From CAZICM01 sp964537685 (GTDB lineage: Bacteria > Myxococcota_A > Polyangia > Polyangiales > Polyangiaceae): 64,000 nt of DNA. Location: assembly GCA_964537685.1 (NCBI GenBank), contig CAZICM010000038.1, positions 23,900-87,899 of the forward strand, given 5' to 3'. The first letter of the stretch is position 1, and every line of letters begins with the position of its first letter. Positions 17,172-26,500 of the stretch are shown here, in pieces. The notes beneath the pieces were generated by a model. The model was not told where the DNA came from, did no database searches, and saw nothing but the letters and a program-made list of their open reading frames with translations. A program made the translations under genes and the position numbers.

Positions 17172-18011
17172 ATGGATCTATCTGCTGTGGGTTATGTAAC
17201 CCGACCCTATTCATTGACCTATGACTGGAGAACCCTCGCTACTTATGCGCTGGGCATCGGCGCGAGGAAGGACGAGCTCGATTACCTCTATGAGGGCGCC
17301 AAATCGGGCATGAAGGTGTATCCGACCTTTGGGGTTGTCCCTGCCTATGACGCCGTTGTGGATGTGCTTGGCAAGACGGGCGGCAATATGGCGATGGTGG
17401 TTCACGGCGGGCAAACCGTGCGGGCGCACCGGCCAATTCCTTCCAGCGCGACGCTTACGACAACAGGTGTTTTAAAGGCGATTTATGACCTGAAGAAGTT
17501 TTCCCAGGTCATCATCGAAACCTCGTCGGCCTATAACGGCGAGCCTTGTGTAGACACGACCTGGTCCATCATTTTCAGGGGTGCGGGAGGCTTTGGAGGC
17601 CCTCGCCCGCCCGAGTCCAACGAGCCTTCGATCGCGAAAGATCGCGTTCCCGACTGGACATTCGAAGAGACGACATCGCCGGAACAAGCGCTTCTGTACC
17701 GCATTTCAGGCGATGTGAATCCGCTCCACGCCGACCCTGAATTTGCGGCGATGGTGGGTTTTCCCCAAGGGCCGATCCTCCATGGCCTGTGCACCTATGG
17801 CTTTGCGGCGCGGGCTATCGTAAAAAACGCGGCCGGCGGCGATGCAACAAAGCTTCGATCGTTCACGGCCCAATTCCGCAAGCCCGTGTGGCCCGGCGAT
17901 ACCCTCGTCACCCAAGGGCATACTCTCGACGACGGACGGGTTTTCGTTGTAACAAGCGTAAAGAGCCGCTCTGAAGCGGTTCTAACAAGCGCCTGGGCTG
18001 AGATCGGCTGA
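17172..18011 (+). CDS. MaoC/hydratase-2 family protein (2-enoyl-CoA hydratase type)
   Basis: A 279-residue protein resembling the hydratase-2 unit of peroxisomal multifunctional enzymes, which adds water to trans-2-enoyl-CoA to give (R)-3-hydroxyacyl-CoA. It has two hot-dog repeats. The N-terminal half includes PTFGVVPAYDAVV. The C-terminal half has YRISGDVNPLHADPEFA followed by GFPQGPILHGLCTYG, which carries the family's catalytic Asp/Asn-His dyad (D and H of GDVNPLH). An AAGGA site stands just before the ATG at 17172, so I prefer it to the GTG at 17121, which overlaps the barrel gene. It could serve fatty-acid or polyhydroxyalkanoate metabolism. It follows the kinase-barrel pair on the same strand. 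Confidence 0.87.
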   Translation: MDLSAVGYVTRPYSLTYDWRTLATYALGIGARKDELDYLYEGAKSGMKVYPTFGVVPAYDAVVDVLGKTGGNMAMVVHGGQTVRAHRPIPSSATLTTTGVLKAIYDLKKFSQVIIETSSAYNGEPCVDTTWSIIFRGAGGFGGPRPPESNEPSIAKDRVPDWTFEETTSPEQALLYRISGDVNPLHADPEFAAMVGFPQGPILHGLCTYGFAARAIVKNAAGGDATKLRSFTAQFRKPVWPGDTLVTQGHTLDDGRVFVVTSVKSRSEAVLTSAWAEIG

Positions 18012-18091
18012 CTTGAAGGCCGCGGGCGTGATAAGAGCGCTGGGCAAGAACGAGTGTGGCGGCGTAAATCGCTCTGTGGAAGGGCAAGCAC

Positions 18092-18916
18092 ATGACGAAG
18101 AAGACTGAAGAAAAAGGCAGCGGAAAGAGCAAAGAGGAACTCGAGAAAGAGAACGCTGCTGAGGAAGAAGAAGACGAAGGCGGCGAGGAAGAAGAGGACG
18201 AGGACGAAGGCGACGAGGAAGAAGAGGACGACGGCGAGGGCGAGGGCGACGAAGAAGAGGAAGAAGACGAGGAGGACGACGGCGAGGAAGCCGTTGATGC
18301 CAAACCTGCCCGGCGTCACCGTCCCGAGCACGACGAAGGCGATCATGGAGCCGCGGCGGCCGATGACGAGGAAGATTCGACGTGGTGGGCGCCTCATCTC
18401 GTGCTGGGCGTGCTGATTCTGCTGGGCATCCTGGGCTTCTTTGGGGTGTTCAACAAGACGCTTGGCTTCTTGGCCGCAAAGCCGCCGGCGGGCACGGAAC
18501 AGCCCGCGAGCAAGCCCGAGACCAACAAGGGCGCAGAAGCGGCGAAACCGCCTCCGCAGCAGCCGCCGCAGCAAGCGCAGCCGCCGCGCGAGATGTTTGG
18601 CGCGAAGCATTTGCTGGTGATGTACAAGGGCAGCCGCAGGGCGCCTGAAAACGTCACGCGGACGAAGGAAGAGGCGAAGGCGCGCGCGGAAGAAGCCTTG
18701 AAGAAGGCGCGGGAGAAGAAGGCGCCGTTTGAAGAGCTCGTGAAGGAGTATTCAGACGAGATGGGCGCCGGGGCGCGGGGCGGCGATTTGGGCAAGTTCC
18801 CCAAGGGAGCGATGGTGCCCGAGTTCCAGGCTGGCCTCGAGAAGACCAAGGTCGGTGAAGTCAGCGATTTGGTCGAGACGCCATTCGGCTATCACGTCAT
18901 TCTTCGCACCCAGTAA
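18092..18916 (+). CDS. Membrane-anchored parvulin-type peptidyl-prolyl isomerase with an acidic cytosolic tail
   Basis: A 274-residue protein in three parts. Residues 17-69 are almost only Glu, Asp and Gly. One membrane segment follows at about 99-121 (PHLVLGVLILLGILGFFGVF). After a Pro/Gln/Lys linker, residues 171-274 form a parvulin rotamase domain: AKHLLVMYKGS, FEELVKEYSDE, GARGGDLGKFPKGAMVPEF and ETPFGYHVILRTQ. The orientation (acidic tail inside, parvulin in the periplasm) suggests a chaperone or isomerase for exported proteins, as with PrsA or PpiD. The acidic tail is unusual and may bind a basic partner. It lies 80 bases after the hydratase gene and ends just before a terminator-like hairpin. 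Confidence 0.88.
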   Translation: MTKKTEEKGSGKSKEELEKENAAEEEEDEGGEEEEDEDEGDEEEEDDGEGEGDEEEEEDEEDDGEEAVDAKPARRHRPEHDEGDHGAAAADDEEDSTWWAPHLVLGVLILLGILGFFGVFNKTLGFLAAKPPAGTEQPASKPETNKGAEAAKPPPQQPPQQAQPPREMFGAKHLLVMYKGSRRAPENVTRTKEEAKARAEEALKKAREKKAPFEELVKEYSDEMGAGARGGDLGKFPKGAMVPEFQAGLEKTKVGEVSDLVETPFGYHVILRTQ

Positions 18917-18942
18917 TTCCAATCCATTCACGGCCAAAACAA

Positions 18943-18977
18943 ATGGGCGCCGTTTCTTCAATGAGACCGGCGCCCAT
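18943..18977. terminator. Hairpin between convergent genes, likely bidirectional terminator
   Basis: ATGGGCGCCG and CGGCGCCCAT form a perfect 10-bp GC-rich stem with a 15-base loop, placed in the 84 bases between the parvulin gene and the convergent lipoprotein gene. T-rich sequence follows on the plus side (CTTTATTTTC), but there is no tight U-run. Confidence 0.6.
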
Positions 18978-19000
18978 GTTCTATTCGCTTTATTTTCTTA

Positions 19001-20107
19001 TCAATTCTGTTGGATTGAAGCGGCGGCGCTCTTTAGCTTCTCAATCTTCTCATCCTTGCTGAGCGACACCTTTGCGACCTCAGCCGAAGTCATTCCCGCC
19101 CTGAGCACGCGCACTTCATCGCCGATACCCACGACGGCCTTTCCCACCCGGGCAAAGAGCCACTCGACACTTGGTCCATCGCCGTCGGTGCGCATCAGCC
19201 GCACGGCGCCATCCAGCACGGTTTTTTCCTTCGCAGCGCCCGCCTGCTTACCCAAAAGCGAAAGCGCATCCTTGGCCTGCTCCACATCATTGCGTGAAAG
19301 CGCGGCAAACCGGTATCGCTTGGCCTCTTGTTTGTAATAACCAAAGGCGCCCGGTCCAAGCCCGGAGATCCCCAGCAAATCGCCCGTAATCAGACGCACG
19401 CCCAAAGGAAGCATGGCCTGTTTGGGAAGCATGGCCGCGGCCGGGGGAAGCGCGGTTTCGCCCGATAGCCTCAAACCCATTTCCTTGACGAGCGCGGGCA
19501 ATATTTTCTCGCCGGCGGCGCGGATGGCCGCCTCGGTCGCTGCATCGTCGTTATAGGTAATCTCGGCCAAATAAGGGCCTCGCCATAGATAGGCATTGCC
19601 GACGCCCAAAGCCGCGGCGCCGCCCGCATCGATAGGCTTGGGCGTAGCCTCATCGGCCGGATCGCCGTCTCCCACGACGCGCTTGGTAAACATCCCATAG
19701 GCACCCTCGGACGAGCCAAACTTCGATAGGTGCACATTGATATTCGCCGCGGAGCCCGCGCCGTTGACATAGCGGGCTTCGAGCACGCGCTTTACTTGAA
19801 AGCCTTTATAGACTTCGCATTCGCCATCGAATAAATCGCAAATACCATCGAGAGGTAATGGGGCACTTTCACCAAAAGCCTTATCGCCGCCATTGGGATC
19901 CAAACAAAAACCGCTGCTCATTCTGGGCAAAAAGGCGGCGCTGGCCGAATCGGAAAGCGTGCCTCCGCCGCCTTTACAGGCATCGGCCTTTGCGCTTTGC
20001 GCGGCGGGCGGAGGGGGAGGCTCGCGCCGCGGAGGTTCTTCTGATTTACATCCCAAAAAGGCCGAGCCGGCAATCCAAACCCCTAAAAAACAAGCTGATA
20101 TTTTCAT
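19001..20107 (-). CDS. Putative lipoprotein (DUF6599-like)
   Basis: A 368-residue exported protein. The start at 20107 gives a signal peptide ending in FLGC; the longer frame from 20134 adds nine residues that run through a likely promoter of the divergent operon, so I reject it. The mature part has CDLFDGECEVYKGFQVKRVLEARYVNG, NINVHLSKFGSSEGAYGMFTKR, and later GYYKQEAKRYRFAALSRND. The arrangement of an ARY strand, an AYGMF helix and a YLWRGPYLAEITYND strand reminds me of DUF6599 proteins, found mostly in acidobacteria and myxobacteria, but I hold this weakly. It converges with the parvulin gene and diverges from the minor pilin operon. Confidence 0.7.
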   Translation of the reverse strand: MKISACFLGVWIAGSAFLGCKSEEPPRREPPPPPAAQSAKADACKGGGGTLSDSASAAFLPRMSSGFCLDPNGGDKAFGESAPLPLDGICDLFDGECEVYKGFQVKRVLEARYVNGAGSAANINVHLSKFGSSEGAYGMFTKRVVGDGDPADEATPKPIDAGGAAALGVGNAYLWRGPYLAEITYNDDAATEAAIRAAGEKILPALVKEMGLRLSGETALPPAAAMLPKQAMLPLGVRLITGDLLGISGLGPGAFGYYKQEAKRYRFAALSRNDVEQAKDALSLLGKQAGAAKEKTVLDGAVRLMRTDGDGPSVEWLFARVGKAVVGIGDEVRVLRAGMTSAEVAKVSLSKDEKIEKLKSAAASIQQN

Positions 20108-20117
20108 AGCTATCCCG

Positions 20118-20133
20118 TGGCAGCCCCACTGCA
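20118..20133 (+). promoter_or_regulatory. Candidate sigma-54 promoter of the minor pilin operon
   Basis: TGGCAGCCCCACTGCA shows the -24 GG (20119-20120) and -12 GC (20131-20132) separated by exactly ten bases, matching TGGCAC-N5-TTGCA at 9 of 11 fixed positions. It lies about 175 bases before the first pilin gene. Sigma-54 control is usual for type IV pilus genes in Pseudomonas and Myxococcus. A poorer match with spacing 9 lies at 20145-20159. Confidence 0.4.
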
Positions 20134-20307
20134 TCCAGAAGCGCTAGCACTTTTTTGCATAACACCGCAATCGTTAGCGGATTGCAGAGGGCAATGGCCC
20201 ATTGAATTCCCTGATATTTTTATTCACTTCCGCGTAATCTGCGAGGCATGAGGCTTGCTTTTATCCTCCCCCCGATGGCTTTTCTCCATCTGGGCTCTGC
20301 CTCCACA

Positions 20308-20964
20308 ATGCAACAAAACGCCTCGAACAAGCGGGCGCGCCGCCATTGCCGCATCGGTTTGCGGGGTTTCACACTGCTAGAAATCCTAACGGTCATTATC
20401 ATCATCAGCCTACTCGCGGCTATCGCGGCACCCGCATTTTCAAGGATGATCCGCGATCGGGGCGTCAGCCGCGCAACGCTTCAGGCCATGGATATTTACC
20501 GGATAGCGCGGGCGCGGGCGCTCGAGCGCGATGTGGTGATGGTGCGCTGGAATGCGGCAGGAGGCCCAAATGGCGTTCCCCGCATTGAATTTTTCGAGCC
20601 TGTGGTGACGGCCATTGGCGCCCTTCCGCCCACATGCCAAGGAACGGCCTGGGGACCTGGATCGCCTGCAAATCGCTCGATTGGAGCCTTAAATTTCTCG
20701 CCAATTCCCGCCAACAATCCCAATCCCGATGAAGCGGGCGCGAGCGAGCTTTCGCCGCCGATATTCCGCGATAGCGCGGGCGCGGTTCAATCCTTTGCCG
20801 ATATCTGCTTCACGGCCCGGGGAAAAAGCTTTATTCGCCTAAGCGACGGCGATCCATTCGTTCCCCTCACTGGCATCAATACGATCGAAATGAAGAACAA
20901 GCGCACCAATGTTATCCGCACCGTGTTTATCGCGCCCAACAGCCCTGCGAGGGTAGCGTTATGA
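20308..20964 (+). CDS. Type IV minor pilin, FimT/FimU/GspH-like
   Basis: A 218-residue prepilin. The leader MQQNASNKRARRHCRIGLRG is positively charged and ends in the prepilin peptidase site G^FTLLEI, followed by the hydrophobic helix LTVIIIISLLAAIAAPAFSRMI. The body (MDIYRIARARALERDVVMVRW) fits the GspH/FimT class. I chose the ATG at 20308 because it gives a 20-residue leader; upstream in-frame ATGs at 20248 and 20275 would put an extra hydrophobic stretch before the cleavage site. A Cys pair (CQGTAW and CFTARG) is probably a disulfide. It is the first of five pilus genes in the order known from Pseudomonas (fimU-pilV-pilW-pilX-pilY1) and overlaps pilV as ATGA. Confidence 0.87.
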   Translation: MQQNASNKRARRHCRIGLRGFTLLEILTVIIIISLLAAIAAPAFSRMIRDRGVSRATLQAMDIYRIARARALERDVVMVRWNAAGGPNGVPRIEFFEPVVTAIGALPPTCQGTAWGPGSPANRSIGALNFSPIPANNPNPDEAGASELSPPIFRDSAGAVQSFADICFTARGKSFIRLSDGDPFVPLTGINTIEMKNKRTNVIRTVFIAPNSPARVAL

Positions 20965-21536
20965 AATCGATCAAATTCAGAGGATACACACTCATTGAAG
21001 TGGCTGTAGCGCTCGCGGTCCTCGGCGTAGGCGCCGCGGGCGTCATTGCCATTCAAAAAGCGACGGGCCTGGGAAGCGTCAATGCCCGCAATGTGACCAC
21101 AGCCAATCGAATTGCCTCCAAATGGCTCGAACGCCTTCAAAACGACGCCCTAAGCTGGAACACCATCACAGGATATGGCTCATCGGCTTGGCTAAAAGAA
21201 GCGTCGCTACCCGCGGCTTTATGGAAAATCCCTACGGAATTGCCCAATTTTGGAGCGCCCGATGCCGACGTACTGGGGGCCGACATTTATCCGGGCGACC
21301 CATCCACACCCGCATTTTGCACGCATCTTCGATTAACGGCGCTTCCAGGAAGCCTTGAAAACCCCTCGGGCGGACAGGCACCGCCCTATGTTCCGGCCAT
21401 ACGCGCAGAAGTCCGCGTGTTCTGGAGCAAAAAAGGCCAGCCGGTGAATTGCGCGCTCGATCCAAGCACAATCACGCAAACCCGCGAGCTCTACGGATTT
21501 ATTCACCAAGTCGCGGCAATCACGGCGCCTCAATGA
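20961..21536 (+). CDS. pilV: Type IV minor pilin, PilV-like
   Basis: A 191-residue prepilin with the short leader MKSIKFRG cut before YTLIEV; Tyr replaces the usual Phe at +1 and Glu5 is kept. The hydrophobic segment VAVALAVLGVGAAGVIAIQKA and the following TTANRIASKWLERLQND match PilV-type proteins, which prime the pilus tip complex together with PilW, PilX and PilY1. The ATG overlaps the stop of the FimT-like gene (ATGA, 20961-20964), and its own TGA overlaps the next ATG, so the genes are translationally coupled. Its place in the fixed gene order supports the name. Confidence 0.83.
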   Translation: MKSIKFRGYTLIEVAVALAVLGVGAAGVIAIQKATGLGSVNARNVTTANRIASKWLERLQNDALSWNTITGYGSSAWLKEASLPAALWKIPTELPNFGAPDADVLGADIYPGDPSTPAFCTHLRLTALPGSLENPSGGQAPPYVPAIRAEVRVFWSKKGQPVNCALDPSTITQTRELYGFIHQVAAITAPQ

Positions 21537-22855
21537 AAACGGTCAAGACCGCCATGAAATCAACAGATTTTACATCCAAATCGATGCATTCCGGGTCCCG
21601 CGCTGGCGAGCGAGGCTTTACCCTTGTGGAAGTATTGGTTGCGGTGACCGCCGGATTGATGGTCTCGGCCGCCGCGTTTATACTCGCCCGGAATGCGACC
21701 CAATTCTTTCAAAATGAGGCGCGTATATCCTCGGCGCAGCTTTCGGCGATGATGGGCATTGAACGCTTGCTATCGGATCTCGATCGGGCGGCTTATTTAT
21801 CGACGCCCAATATCCTCAACCAGAATCAAATTCCCAAAACGTGCATCGGCCCCGGCACACCTCCCAAGGGATTGGAAAACCTCTCTGCCCTCTTTATTGA
21901 AGAAGGCGGATCGATTAACGGAACCAATCCTTTGCCTCAGAGCATCGCCAATGACATGAATCCCGATCGCATCACCATTGGCGGCAGCTTTGACAACAAC
22001 GATGTATTCCCCGTCAATCTCATTCAAATTGGCGCCTCGGGGGGCTACACCATTTTCCTTTCGAAATATTCGCACAGCATGACCCGCGCCCAGGCCGCCG
22101 GGCAGAAGATATCCAATATCTTTAAAACCGGCCGATTTATCCGCCTGGTCGATCCGCAGGGCATTTTCGAATATTACGCCGAAATCACCGGCACAGACGA
22201 ACAGCAATTATCGGTTTCCACAGCCCCCTCCCCCTATATGCCTCAATCCGCGGATTCAGGCTGTGGTTTGGGAAATAGTTTTCATGTTGGATTCGTAGCC
22301 AATCCCGTAACCCGTATCCGCTACGATATCCGCTCGCTTAAAAACAATGCGGCCTACAATGCGATTGTAAAACCTGTCAATCCAGAAGTAACCGGTGACA
22401 ACCAGCGTTCCGAGCTCGTCCGCGTTGAACTTCAAGCCAACGGCGATGAAATCGCCGACACCATCGAATTGGTGTCCGAATACGCCGTTGACCTTAAATT
22501 CGGCCTCACGGCATTCACGGCAAACACCGCCGCGCCCACTTCATTGACGACCGGCGCTTGCCAATCCGCTTTAGGTGGCACCCAATACGCTTGTCCCATT
22601 CCCATGCCCGCCGACGTATACACCCAATTGAGCGGCCCGCTTGGCAATGGAGCATCTCCCGAGCTTATCCGCAGCGTGCAAGTGCGCCTGGTAACGCGAT
22701 CGCGCGCCCCCGATCGCGAAACGGATCTGGGCACAGGCCCCGATGGGCGCAAATATAGATTCCGCATCGATTTACCTGGATTCCCCGCGCCCAAATTCAC
22801 ACGGCTGCGCACAGTTTATGCAGAAAAATATCTTCGCAACCAGGAGTCACGCTAA
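21533..22855 (+). CDS. pilW: Type IV minor pilin, PilW-like
   Basis: A 440-residue prepilin. The leader is long (about 28 residues, MKTVKTAMKSTDF...SRAGERG) and ends in G^FTLVEVLVAVTAG. The helix continues through LMVSAAAFILARNATQFF, and SAQLSAMMGIERLLSDLDRAAY is typical of PilW. A large C-terminal domain contains a Cys pair (GACQSALGGTQYACP) and RSVQVRLVTRSRAPDRE. The ATG at 21533 overlaps the pilV stop (ATGA), which decides the start over the longer frame from 21449 that would run through pilV. PilW forms part of the pilus tip complex at the inner membrane. Confidence 0.83.
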   Translation: MKTVKTAMKSTDFTSKSMHSGSRAGERGFTLVEVLVAVTAGLMVSAAAFILARNATQFFQNEARISSAQLSAMMGIERLLSDLDRAAYLSTPNILNQNQIPKTCIGPGTPPKGLENLSALFIEEGGSINGTNPLPQSIANDMNPDRITIGGSFDNNDVFPVNLIQIGASGGYTIFLSKYSHSMTRAQAAGQKISNIFKTGRFIRLVDPQGIFEYYAEITGTDEQQLSVSTAPSPYMPQSADSGCGLGNSFHVGFVANPVTRIRYDIRSLKNNAAYNAIVKPVNPEVTGDNQRSELVRVELQANGDEIADTIELVSEYAVDLKFGLTAFTANTAAPTSLTTGACQSALGGTQYACPIPMPADVYTQLSGPLGNGASPELIRSVQVRLVTRSRAPDRETDLGTGPDGRKYRFRIDLPGFPAPKFTRLRTVYAEKYLRNQESR

Positions 22856-23517
22856 TGGTTCAGCCTAAAATCAACCGGGCGGCCCTGATATCTGATCGAA
22901 TTCGCCGCCGCCGCAGAGAAAGAGGCGCTTCGGTTTTCATCGTTGTACTTGTCATTACGATGTTAACGGCCATCGGTGTATTTGCGGCGCGCTCCACCCG
23001 GCTCAGCACAACAGCGGGCGGACATGCGCGGCAAATGACGCAAACCCATTATTTAAGCGAATATGGGATGAAACTTAGCATTGCGGCATTTCGCAGCGCC
23101 CCCAATGCATACCGCAATCAATTGGTAAAAAGCCCCGACGGCACATGCCTCGCAATGGCGAATGCCGTCGACGCCAAATGCATGAAGCTTTATCCATCGA
23201 GCCTCGAAAAACAGCTCTTTCCCGTCGGCCAAAACCAGGCACCGCTTGTTGAACAGCCCACGGCAACCCAAGCCGGAAGCCTTGGCCCCACGCCGCTCGA
23301 CGCCCCATTTTCGGTTGAAGTCACCAATCTCGTCGAAGGTAGAGCTGCACCCGGATACGATTTATCACCGACGAGCAGACCTCGATTTTGCATGAGCACA
23401 TTTACGATGACGGGCACCGCTCAAATACGCCCAGCAGGCGCGCCAACATGGACAAGCAGCGAAGCATCGCGCGCCTTCTTTACGTTTGGGCCTTTTGTTT
23501 GTTTGGATCAGCAGTAG
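22855..23517 (+). CDS. pilX: Type IV pilus assembly protein, PilX-like
   Basis: A 220-residue protein beginning with a strongly basic leader (RIRRRRRERG), then ASVFIVVLVITMLTAIGVFAARS. As in PilX and GspK proteins, the residue at position 5 of the mature chain is not Glu (here Ile), which fits a tip subunit that need not pair with a neighbour below. The region THYLSEYGMKLSIAAFR matches the usual PilX helix. AGGAG stands before the ATG, which shares one base with the pilW TAA. It is followed 12 bases later by pilY1. The position and leader make the call likely; the C-terminal half is not distinctive. Confidence 0.8.
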   Translation: MVQPKINRAALISDRIRRRRRERGASVFIVVLVITMLTAIGVFAARSTRLSTTAGGHARQMTQTHYLSEYGMKLSIAAFRSAPNAYRNQLVKSPDGTCLAMANAVDAKCMKLYPSSLEKQLFPVGQNQAPLVEQPTATQAGSLGPTPLDAPFSVEVTNLVEGRAAPGYDLSPTSRPRFCMSTFTMTGTAQIRPAGAPTWTSSEASRAFFTFGPFVCLDQQ

Positions 23518-23529
23518 GCGGAGGATGTT

Positions 23530-26500
23530 ATGAGAAGAATTTCCCTGGCCATCAGCATTGCGGCGTTCAGCGCGCTCGCATCCCTTGCCGAAACCAGCGC
23601 TCAGGCACAACAACTGGATATTAATCCGCCCATTCCGAACGTATTGCTCCTTATCGACACATCCGGCTCGATGGAGAATATGATCAATGGCAAACGGCCT
23701 GAAGCCGCGGATGCCGTAAAAGATCCTGTTACCAATGCGCTTGGCTCGGCCGCTTGCACACCGGCGAGCCCAATGGCCGCCCATAAAATGAATCGCTGGG
23801 CAACGCTGCTTTCAGTGCTTACCGGCACGATCAATAACTTTTCCTGCGTCGCCGTGAACCGTTCAAGCGCCGCTTTCAAGAGCGAATACGGCTGGAATGG
23901 TTCAGATCCCTATGATTACAGATATTATCTCGATTTTCACCGCATCACATCGAATGGGTGCACGCCTGGCCCGGGCAGCATGACGCTCAATTGGGATACA
24001 TGGCCCGCCAATGCGATCAAATACCATGCCTGGAATGATGCGAACGCAGCCTGCGCCGCTCCTGGATGGCAGCAGCTTAACGATGGTATTCTCGATGTAT
24101 TCAGGGATCGGGTGCGTTTTGGATTAATGACATTTGACACCCTTCCCAATCCAAGCACCGGCTCCAATGGCTCGCTTTCCGTCCCGCAGGCGGGCATGGA
24201 AGGCATGTGGAGTTATTATCTCAATTGGCAATCGGGAGGCTCGCCCGCGACGGGAAATCCGCCGAATTGCGGTCTCAATCCGATCGAAGTCGGAGCCCGC
24301 AATCCATCCGCACCGCCGTGGGAAGGCCGGCTGATTCCATTTGGCGTTCCCGGCGCTCCATTCACTGAAATTAACCAAACCAACGATCGTATTCAGGAAG
24401 CCCTTATTTCAATGCGGCCCTACGGGGCGACACCGCTGGCCGGAATGCTTTCGGATGCCAAGGATTTTCTATTGTATGATACGGTCCACGGCTCCGGAAA
24501 CGATATGTATTTCTCGGGCGGCTGCAGAAAAACCTATATTTTGGTGCTCAGCGACGGCGAACCCAATCTCGATCTGCGCAAAGAATGTGAAACCGGCAAT
24601 GGGAAATGCCCGTTTCAGCGGCCTTATGAAATATCCCATGAGCTTGCCACAAATCCCGATCCAAACCGTCGGGTTCAAACTTATGCCATTGGATTCGGCG
24701 TATCCTCGGCCCAAACCGCGGCAGGCCCCGTCGATTGCAAGGCCCTCACCCAATTTGATTTAACCAATCCCAACGGAAAATGCAGCAATGCAACAGGCAA
24801 TCTCGCGGCCTGCTGCACATTGGGCAGAATTGCTTTTGAGGGCGGCACCGATCACGCTTATTTTGCCGACGATATTTCCTCACTAAAATCGACGCTTTCC
24901 CAAGTGCTCGCCGATATCGCCAAAGGCTCCACCAGCCGCACTGTTCCCGTGCTGGCATCGGCGGGCGGCGCAACAGCCGCATCCGGCAATGCATCGGCTG
25001 CGGGCTACCAATTCGTTTCGTCCTTTGATGTGCCTGTGTCCAGCGATATGTGGACCGGAAACCTCGAGCGCAAGCGCTATGTGTGCGAAGTCCAAAACGG
25101 ACAGCTCGGCGCCAATCTTAAGCCCATTAATGAAAGCATTGGCGACAGATTTCATGTAAATGTAAACAATTTTGATGCCGCCCATCCCCGCCAATTGTTT
25201 ACGGTAATCGGCACAAAGCAATTGACCGGTGAAATTTACTCCCGCCGCAGCATTCGCCTTGTTCCCAATGGAAACGACGGCATTGGCCAATACAGCGGAG
25301 CGATGACAGGCAACAATGCATTGCTCGACGGCACAGCATTCGCCGCAACGCTCAAAGTCAATTCAGAAGCATTGGAAATTCCTCCCAACGCACCTCCATC
25401 TGCCTGCGCCACAAGGCTTTCAGCCTCCGACGGTGTGACCTGCACCGAGCGCCTCATTCGATGGTATGTGGGCGAAAATAACCTGCCCCACGCTCCAGAG
25501 ACCCGGAAGAAGAGCGTGAGCTGCCCTGAATGCAGCGTTCTCGGCAGTATTTATCACTCCACACCCGTTATGGTTGCACCTCCCGTTGTGGCCCGCCGCG
25601 ACGAATCCTATGCTGTATTTGCAAGCGATCCAGTTGTCAGCAAACGTCCTGTTGTATTGTATACGGCGACGACCGATGGTCAGCTTCATGCATTTAAAGT
25701 GGCCGCGAGCGACGCCAATGATTCATTAAAAGTCGATACCGATTCCAATAATGAACTGTGGTCATTTATCCCGCCGCACGTCCTTCCGCACCTGCTTCCC
25801 ACCTACGATCAGCAGGCCATTTTATTGGATGGCGCGCCCATTGTAAAAGATGTAGTCTTTGAACGCACGCAATCTCAAGCCATTGCTGGAGGCAGCGCCG
25901 GCGGCGCGAAATGGAACACCATTCTTCTCGCGGGCGGAGGCGCGGGCGGAGGATTTTATTACGCGCTCGATATTACCAACCCTGCCGAGCCTAAATTCCT
26001 TTGGCAATTGGCAACATCCGATGATGGTTCACCGCTATTTGGCAAATCGGCTGTGACGCCCGCCATTGCGACCATTGGCTATAAAAAATCAGGCGACCCA
26101 GTTCTGCGGGAAATCGCCGTGGCCATTTTACCGGGCGGCACAGCACCTCTTAAAGCCGGCAACTGCCTCCGGGCTCAAAACAATTTCCCCAATATTCAAT
26201 CGCCCAATGGATTTGCCCCGCGCCAATCCGTGCGTTGCTGGGGCGAATCCAATAGTCCCACACCCGGAGCCGCCCGTTCGATTTCGATCGTTCGTCTCGA
26301 CACTGGCGAGGTATTGATGAATTTCCGGGGCGCGGCAACCGACGGCCCTGCAATGCCTAACGATCGGCATAAGATCGTACCCTTTGATTCTCCAATCACA
26401 GGCATTCCTGTCGCATTCCCAACTCAATCCGGCCAAGTGGCTGACCGCATTTTCGTCGGGGATGCCGATGGAACCCTCTGGCGCCTCGATCTGCGCAATC

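Noticed and set aside
17795..18610. 271-residue minus-strand frame with Phe/Leu-rich runs opposite the parvulin gene
   Set aside because: The runs are the reverse of the GAA/GAG/GAC codons of the acidic tail, not real membrane segments.
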